From assembly GCA_027013285.1 (NCBI GenBank), contig JALUXR010000095.1:1-26863 (forward strand): a stretch of 26,863 nt of DNA, written 5' to 3'. This stretch comes from Candidatus Altimarinota bacterium (GTDB taxonomy: Bacteria > Patescibacteriota > Gracilibacteria > Absconditabacterales > Absconditicoccaceae). The position numbers and the translations under genes are program-made. The notes beneath the pieces were generated by a model. The model did not search any database and was not told the origin of the DNA. It worked only from the letters and a program-made list of their open reading frames with translations. Positions 25,039 through 26,863 of the stretch are shown here, piece by piece; positions within the stretch are counted from its first letter, which is position 1, and each line of letters begins with the position of its first letter.

Positions 25039-26343
25039 ATGACAGAATTAAAACAAACAGATTCAGTAATTTATGAATTAGTTCAAAAAGAAGCTGAAAG
25101 GCAAGAAAATGAAATTGAACTTATTGCTAGTGAAAATTACACTTCAAAGGCTGTAATGGAAGCAGCTGGCAGTATTTTGACAAATAAATATTCAGAAGGT
25201 TATCCTTGAAAAAGATATTATGCAGGACAAAAATATATTGATCAAATCGAACAACTTGCAATAGATAGAGCAAAACAACTTTTTGATGCTGAACATGTGA
25301 ATGTGCAACCACTTTCTGGTTCTCCAGCAAATTTAGCAGTTTATCTTGGTTTGTTAAAACCTGGTGATACTGTGCTTGGCTTAAGTTTGGATCAATGAGG
25401 ACATTTATCACATGGTCATCCATTAAATTTTTCTTGATTACTTTATGATATAGTTCCATATCATTTGGATAAAGAAACTTGAAAAATAGATATGGAGGAA
25501 GTAGAAAGATTAGCTCTAGAGCATAAACCTGCTATGATTTTGGCTTGATTTTCAGCTTATTCTCAAAATGTAGATTGGGAAAAATTTAGAGAAATTGCAG
25601 ATAAAATATGAGCTATTTTAATGGCAGATATTGCACATATTGCTTGACTTATAGCTTGAAAAGTGTTGGAAAATCCAGTTCCAATTTGTGATGTGGTAAC
25701 TACTACAACTCATAAAACTTTGAGAGGTCCAAGGTGAGCAATTATTATGTGTAAAGAAAAGTATGCAAAACAAATAGACAGAGCAGTATTTCCAGGAGTG
25801 CAATGATGACCTCATGAAAACTTAATTGCAGGTAAAGCAGTTGCTTTTGGGGAGGCTTTAAAACCAGAGTTTCATGATTATGCAAAACAAGTTGTAAAAA
25901 ATGCACAAGTTTTATCTGAATGATTGAAACTTAATGGATTTGAAATAGTTTCTTGATGAACTACAAATCATCTTATGCTTGTGGATGTATTTTCTTCTTT
26001 GGGAGTTACAGGTAAAGAAGCTGAAAAGGCATTGGAAATGGTGGGACTTTCAACAAACAAAAATATGATTCCTTATGATAAAAGAAAACCGATGGATCCA
26101 AGCTGAATAAGACTTTGAACTCCAGCTGCAACTACAAGATGAATGAAAGAAGACGAAATGAAAGTAATTGCAAATATTTTTACAAGAACATTGAAAGCAG
26201 TGCAAGATATAAAATGATACGAATCTTCAGTTGAAGCTAAATCAGATATGGAAATCTTTACAGAAGAAAAAATCTTAAATAAATTAAAAGAATTGAAACA
26301 TGAAGTATTGGAGTTATGTGAAAGATTTCCTATTTATAAATAA
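25039..26343 (+). CDS. glyA: serine hydroxymethyltransferase
   Basis: Interconverts serine and glycine, loading one-carbon units on tetrahydrofolate. The 434-residue product has ELIASENYTSKAVMEAAGS, TNKYSEGYPGKRYYAG, QPLSGSPANLAVY, HLSHGHP, MADIAHIAGLIAG, the PLP lysine Lys226 in TTTTHKTLRGPRG, and FPGVQGGPHENLIAGKAVAFGEAL. The GG of the VQGGPH motif is two adjacent TGA codons (25804-25809). C-terminal SGIRLGTPAATTRGMKEDEM is also conserved. Length is normal. In a cell that uses UGA for glycine it supplies the amino acid, an association that is only suggestive. Confidence 0.97.
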
Positions 26344-26357
26344 ATAAGTATTAATTT

Positions 26358-26863
26358 ATGAATTTTAAAGAAAAATGACTTTATAACTTAAAAATACATT
26401 ATATTTGGACTTTTTTTAGTTCATTTTTATTTCTTGCTCCTATAATTACACTTTATTACAAGTATTATTGATTAACAGTTCATGATATAGTAATATTGAG
26501 TGCAGTTTTTACTTTGATTTCTACATTACTTGAAATACCTACTTCTACAATTTGAGATACTATTTGAAGAGTAAGAGTAATGAAGATATCAGTTTTAAGT
26601 TCACTTTTTTCTATGTTTTTAATTTTTGCTTTCCCAAATATAGTAGTTTTTTATATTGCAGTATTTTTTTCTGCTTTGTGACAAGCTTTATGGAGTGGAA
26701 CAGGACATGCTAAGCTACAAGAAGATTTAGAAGCAAGCTGAATGCAAAAACAATTTTGAAAAGTGATTTGAAGATTAATTGCATTAGAAAATATTTGAAA
26801 ATTATTTACACCAATTTGAATTTATTTTATTTTAAAATATTTTGAAAATGGATATAGAATTTT
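26358..26863 (+). CDS. major facilitator superfamily transporter, N-terminal part
   Basis: The frame runs off the right edge; 168 codons are visible. It begins MNFKEKGLYNLKIHYIWTFF and shows hydrophobic helices near residues 15-35, 43-63, 75-95 and 95-115. The MFS loop 2-3 signature is seen as IGDTIGRVRVMK (about residue 67), close to the usual GxLaDrxGRR. The next loop carries WSGTGHAKLQEDLEASG, a form common in drug-exporter-like CPR and Firmicutes MFS proteins. The substrate cannot be told. It starts 14 bases after glyA, last of the same-strand run. Confidence 0.85.

Noticed and set aside
25127..25459. Minus-strand frame inside glyA
   Set aside because: Complement of conserved SHMT codons; no family features.
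604..26863. Many broken genes or pseudogenes if TGA is a stop
   Set aside because: The breaks fall at conserved glycines in essential genes such as rpoB and rpoC; reading TGA as Gly restores every family. A code 4 reading (Trp) does not fit the conserved positions.

Overview
The window comes from a very AT-rich bacterium that reads UGA as glycine (genetic code 25). That points to the candidate phyla Absconditabacteria (SR1) or Gracilibacteria (BD1-5/GN02) of the Patescibacteria/CPR. The call rests on direct reading. Under the standard code nearly every conserved gene breaks at in-frame TGA codons. Read with TGA = Gly, all of them become full-length proteins with glycine exactly where the families need it, including Walker A and the ABC signature of the transporter, three consecutive TGAs in the LysA glycine loop, and the GG of SHMT. 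Tryptophan is always TGG, so this is not code 4. All 29 complete genes stop with TAA (24) or TAG (5), never TGA.

Layout. 1-43: 3' end of 16S rRNA, whose tail has lost the anti-Shine-Dalgarno CCUCC. 131-1274: ten tRNA genes in two groups of five with rpsT (S20) between them. 1297-5589: a structured L10-type leader, then rplJ, rplL, rpsB, a small membrane protein, tsf, rpsF, ssb, rpsR and rpmH. 5640-13117: a leader hairpin and terminator-like hairpin, then rpoB and rpoC, closed by a terminator at 13126. 13210-14754: a type-4-like uracil-DNA glycosylase and two overlapping genes for VirB2/pilin-like two-helix proteins. 14828-14990: tRNA-Cys and tRNA-His on the minus strand. 15042-18150: a membrane-anchored Holliday-junction-resolvase-like nuclease, a secreted amidase-SpoIID fusion, and apt. 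cutA lies on the minus strand at 18184-18606. 18679 to the right edge is one same-strand run: GIY-YIG protein, DUF1653, yaaA, ABC transporter, HD hydrolase, MBL-fold hydrolase, MazG-like protein, lysA-like decarboxylase, a truncated Nudix remnant, glyA, and a partial MFS transporter. No stretch over 300 bases lacks a gene.

How it works together. The left half is core translation and transcription machinery in an unusual order: rplJL is separated from rpoBC by S2/EF-Ts, S6/SSB/S18 and L34. RNA hairpins sit before rplJ, rpsF, ssb and rpoB, suggesting autogenous control or attenuation. No gene has a recognisable Shine-Dalgarno sequence; starts are preceded by A/T-rich sequence, usually with T or A just before ATG. 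This matches the altered 16S tail and suggests SD-independent initiation. The right half is nucleotide housekeeping, stress proteins, wall hydrolysis and transport, typical of a small-genome, probably host-dependent cell. I see no CRISPR array, transposon, phage or plasmid gene. The most unusual signals are the missing anti-SD combined with UGA=Gly, and the initiator tRNA encoding U1-A72.
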